Of a DNA stretch of 64,000 nt, positions 62,642-64,000 are shown piece after piece (positions within the stretch are counted from its first letter, which is position 1; each line of letters starts with the position of its first letter). Position numbers and translations under genes: made by a program. This stretch comes from Rhodobacter ferrooxidans. GTDB taxonomy: Bacteria > Pseudomonadota > Alphaproteobacteria > Rhodobacterales > Rhodobacteraceae. Under the pieces are notes generated by a model, which was given only the letters and a program-made list of their open reading frames with translations, ran no database searches and had not been told where the DNA came from. The DNA is taken from assembly GCF_000176015.1 (NCBI RefSeq), contig NZ_ACYY01000006.1:119979-183978 (forward strand), read 5' to 3'.

Positions 62642-62647
62642 CCCGGG

Positions 62648-63760
62648 TCAGTGCTGCTGCATCTGGTAAAGATAGGCGAGGCCACCTGCCACGATCAGGC
62701 CGAAGATCACGGTGAAGGTGATCTTCCAGGCCGACCAGGGGCGCTCGCCCTGCACGCGGCCGGTCTGGCCGTTGACCACGAAGCGGTAGGTCTTGCCGCG
62801 GTATTTGTAGGCGGCCATCCAGATCGGCAGCAGGACATGCTTGAAGGTCTCGGCGGCATAGTCGGTCTCGACCTGCTCGACCCGCTGTTCGTCGCCGCCG
62901 ATGTCTTGGCGGGCATCCTCGCGGATCACCTGTTCCATTACCTCGCGGGCGATCATCTGGCCATCGGCCAGCCCGACGGTATAGCCTTCGGCGGTGAAAC
63001 CGGCCAGAAAATCCGGGTTGTAGGGCACCAGAGCGCCCAGATCCCAGGGTGCCAGCGCGTCGGTATAGCTGCGCGGCAGCGACTGGCTGGCCAGCACCAG
63101 CACGTCATCGAAGGCACGCGCCACCCGGCCCGACACCGGCGACCAGGCGGTGTGGCGCACCTGCTCCTGCCGGGTCTCGTGGCGGCCATTGACCATGACG
63201 CTGACGGTGCGGGTGGTGTAGTAATAGGTGCCGCGCTGGCCGCGATAGCGGCTTTGGGTGTCGGCGTCGAAGGTCCAGTAGGGCACATAAAGCCCGGCCA
63301 GTGCGCGGCCCTTGCGGGCGTATTCCACCAGCCCGTTGGGGGCGAACCACAGCCGCCCCAGCCAGCGCACCATCGCGGCGCGGGCTTGCGGTTCGCGCAG
63401 CGCGAAGGGGATCAGCGCCTGCGGCTTGATCTGGCGGTGGCTGCCGGTGCCAATCGCCACTGGCGTGGCGCAGAACGGACATTCCATCGCATGGGTGGCG
63501 CCCTGAAACTCGACCAGCGCGCCGCAGGACGGGCAGGGGGTGGATTGCACCTCCTCCATCGCCGCCACTGGCAGATCGTCGCGCAGGCCGCGGGCAAGGT
63601 CCAGCTCGCCCAGGGCCTTGACCCGCGACCAGGGGTTCTGCGGGATCGACTGGCTGTGGCCGCAATGATCGCAGACCAGTTCGGTCTGGCCCGGCGCGAA
63701 CCGCAGGTCGGCGCCGCACTGCTCGCAGGGCCAGCGGCGTTCGTCGCCCCGTTTTCCCAA
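62648..63760 (-). CDS. Zinc-ribbon membrane protein (TFIIB-type ribbon, primosomal-N'-like annotation)
   Basis: The 370-residue protein has two CxxC ribbons at the N-terminus (CEQCGADLRF, CDHCGHSQS) and another pair (CPSCGALVEF, CPFCATPVAIG), a middle beta-rich domain (YVPYWTFDADTQSRYRGQRGTYYYTTRTV) and one C-terminal helix (ITFTVIFGLIVAGGLAYLYQ). Proteins like this are often mislabelled as replication factor Y. The TTG at 63760 is chosen because GGAG lies eight bases upstream; there is no ATG nearer. It follows the SPFH/GYF_2 gene fragment by four bases. Confidence 0.83.
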   Translation of the reverse strand: MGKRGDERRWPCEQCGADLRFAPGQTELVCDHCGHSQSIPQNPWSRVKALGELDLARGLRDDLPVAAMEEVQSTPCPSCGALVEFQGATHAMECPFCATPVAIGTGSHRQIKPQALIPFALREPQARAAMVRWLGRLWFAPNGLVEYARKGRALAGLYVPYWTFDADTQSRYRGQRGTYYYTTRTVSVMVNGRHETRQEQVRHTAWSPVSGRVARAFDDVLVLASQSLPRSYTDALAPWDLGALVPYNPDFLAGFTAEGYTVGLADGQMIAREVMEQVIREDARQDIGGDEQRVEQVETDYAAETFKHVLLPIWMAAYKYRGKTYRFVVNGQTGRVQGERPWSAWKITFTVIFGLIVAGGLAYLYQMQQH

Positions 63761-63764
63761 GGAC

Positions 63765-64000
63765 TTACACTCCGGGTGGTGGCGGCGGCACGGCGTCGAA
63801 CAGGCGCGCAAGGTCGGTGTCGGCGGCCAGCTTCCAGCCATCCTGCCCGGCGGTCCAGACGTGGCTGGCGCGGGTCAGCCCGCCCGAGGCTGCCAGTGCC
63901 GCAAGGTCGGTTTCCGAAAACGGCCCCTTGGTGGCGCCGTTTTTCCGCCACATGCCAGGACTTGCCAGCGGGCGGGGCAGGGGGCGGCGGCGGCGGTGCT
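63765..64000 (-). pseudogene. C-terminus of a GYF_2-domain (probable SPFH) protein, apparent frameshift
   Basis: Reading from the window edge, the frame gives a proline-rich linker (APPPPPAPPAGKSWHVAE), then must shift by one base inside a run of five A residues (63940-63944) to continue as NGATKGPFSETDLAALAASGGLTRASHVWTAGQDGWKLA, a clear GYF_2 domain, and end PPPPPGV at 63765. Neither frame is complete alone. With four A residues the two halves join. The fusion partner upstream, by analogy with Rhodobacterales neighbours, is probably an SPFH/virion-core-like domain; that is inference. It may be a real mutation or an assembly error in a homopolymer. Confidence 0.75.

Noticed and set aside
1..64000. 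CRISPR array, insertion sequence, prophage or integrase
   Set aside because: No regular spacer-repeat array, transposase, integrase or phage structural gene is visible; the repeats found are short palindromes.

Overview
The window is a high-GC, gene-dense chromosomal segment of an alphaproteobacterium, most likely a member of the Rhodobacteraceae/Paracoccaceae (Rhodobacter, Tabrizicola or Gemmobacter type). The evidence is a GcrA cell-cycle regulator, an NDUFS4-like complex I subunit, DUF2125 and DUF3108 proteins, a Hint-domain surface protein, ThyX, MeaB, and a short motif repeated just after many stop codons. I see no CRISPR array, transposase, integrase or phage module.

Layout. Positions 1-5436 hold a response regulator (cut by the window edge) facing a five-gene operon: PepSY, cytochrome b561, DUF2271, a PepSY-flavodoxin-reductase fusion, and ApbE. 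This looks like a flavinylation-dependent electron-transfer module at the inner membrane. 5580-11513 is housekeeping: EamA permease, adenine deaminase, sulfotransferase, nrdR-ribD, gloA. 11583-13897 is a Slam outer-membrane translocon paired with its likely lipoprotein cargo. 14084-20384 holds thyX with a translationally coupled AT-rich PD-(D/E)XK-like gene, two small membrane proteins, rimO, and a DNA methyltransferase with a nuclease-like C-terminal domain. 20478-24944 has a cupredoxin, AsmA, a tiny RTX protein and gcrA. 25262-29778 is argD-argF followed by a possible uracil-DNA-glycosylase-fold protein, DUF1993 and two tandem cysteine hydrolases. 29779-38872 has an MFS permease, a NIDO-Hint protein, hrpB, DUF3108, meaB, rpmB and a copper-chaperone pair. 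39134-49897 has lepA, a second solitary nuclease-like gene, a formate/nitrite transporter, uvrB, the NDUFS4-like gene and tRNA-Arg(TCT). 49922-55880 is a minus-strand block for sugar-acid or aromatic and amino-acid catabolism. 56018-64000 has an ABC exporter, an acyl-CoA synthetase, dtd, a sugar kinase, a long-form purC, a zinc-ribbon protein and the frameshifted end of a GYF_2-domain gene.

Three patterns are not explained by gene content. First, a 3'-end motif (CATCTGTTC, then AAATATCC, then a GC-rich hairpin or GCCGGAGGC) occurs nine times, eight of them shortly after a stop codon and in the same orientation as that gene. Second, a dispersed palindromic element occurs four times with compensatory changes in its stem, and three of the four copies flank the nuclease/methyltransferase genes. 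Third, a C-rich-loop hairpin precedes the NDUFS4-like gene. Function assignments come from reading the translations; no database search was possible.
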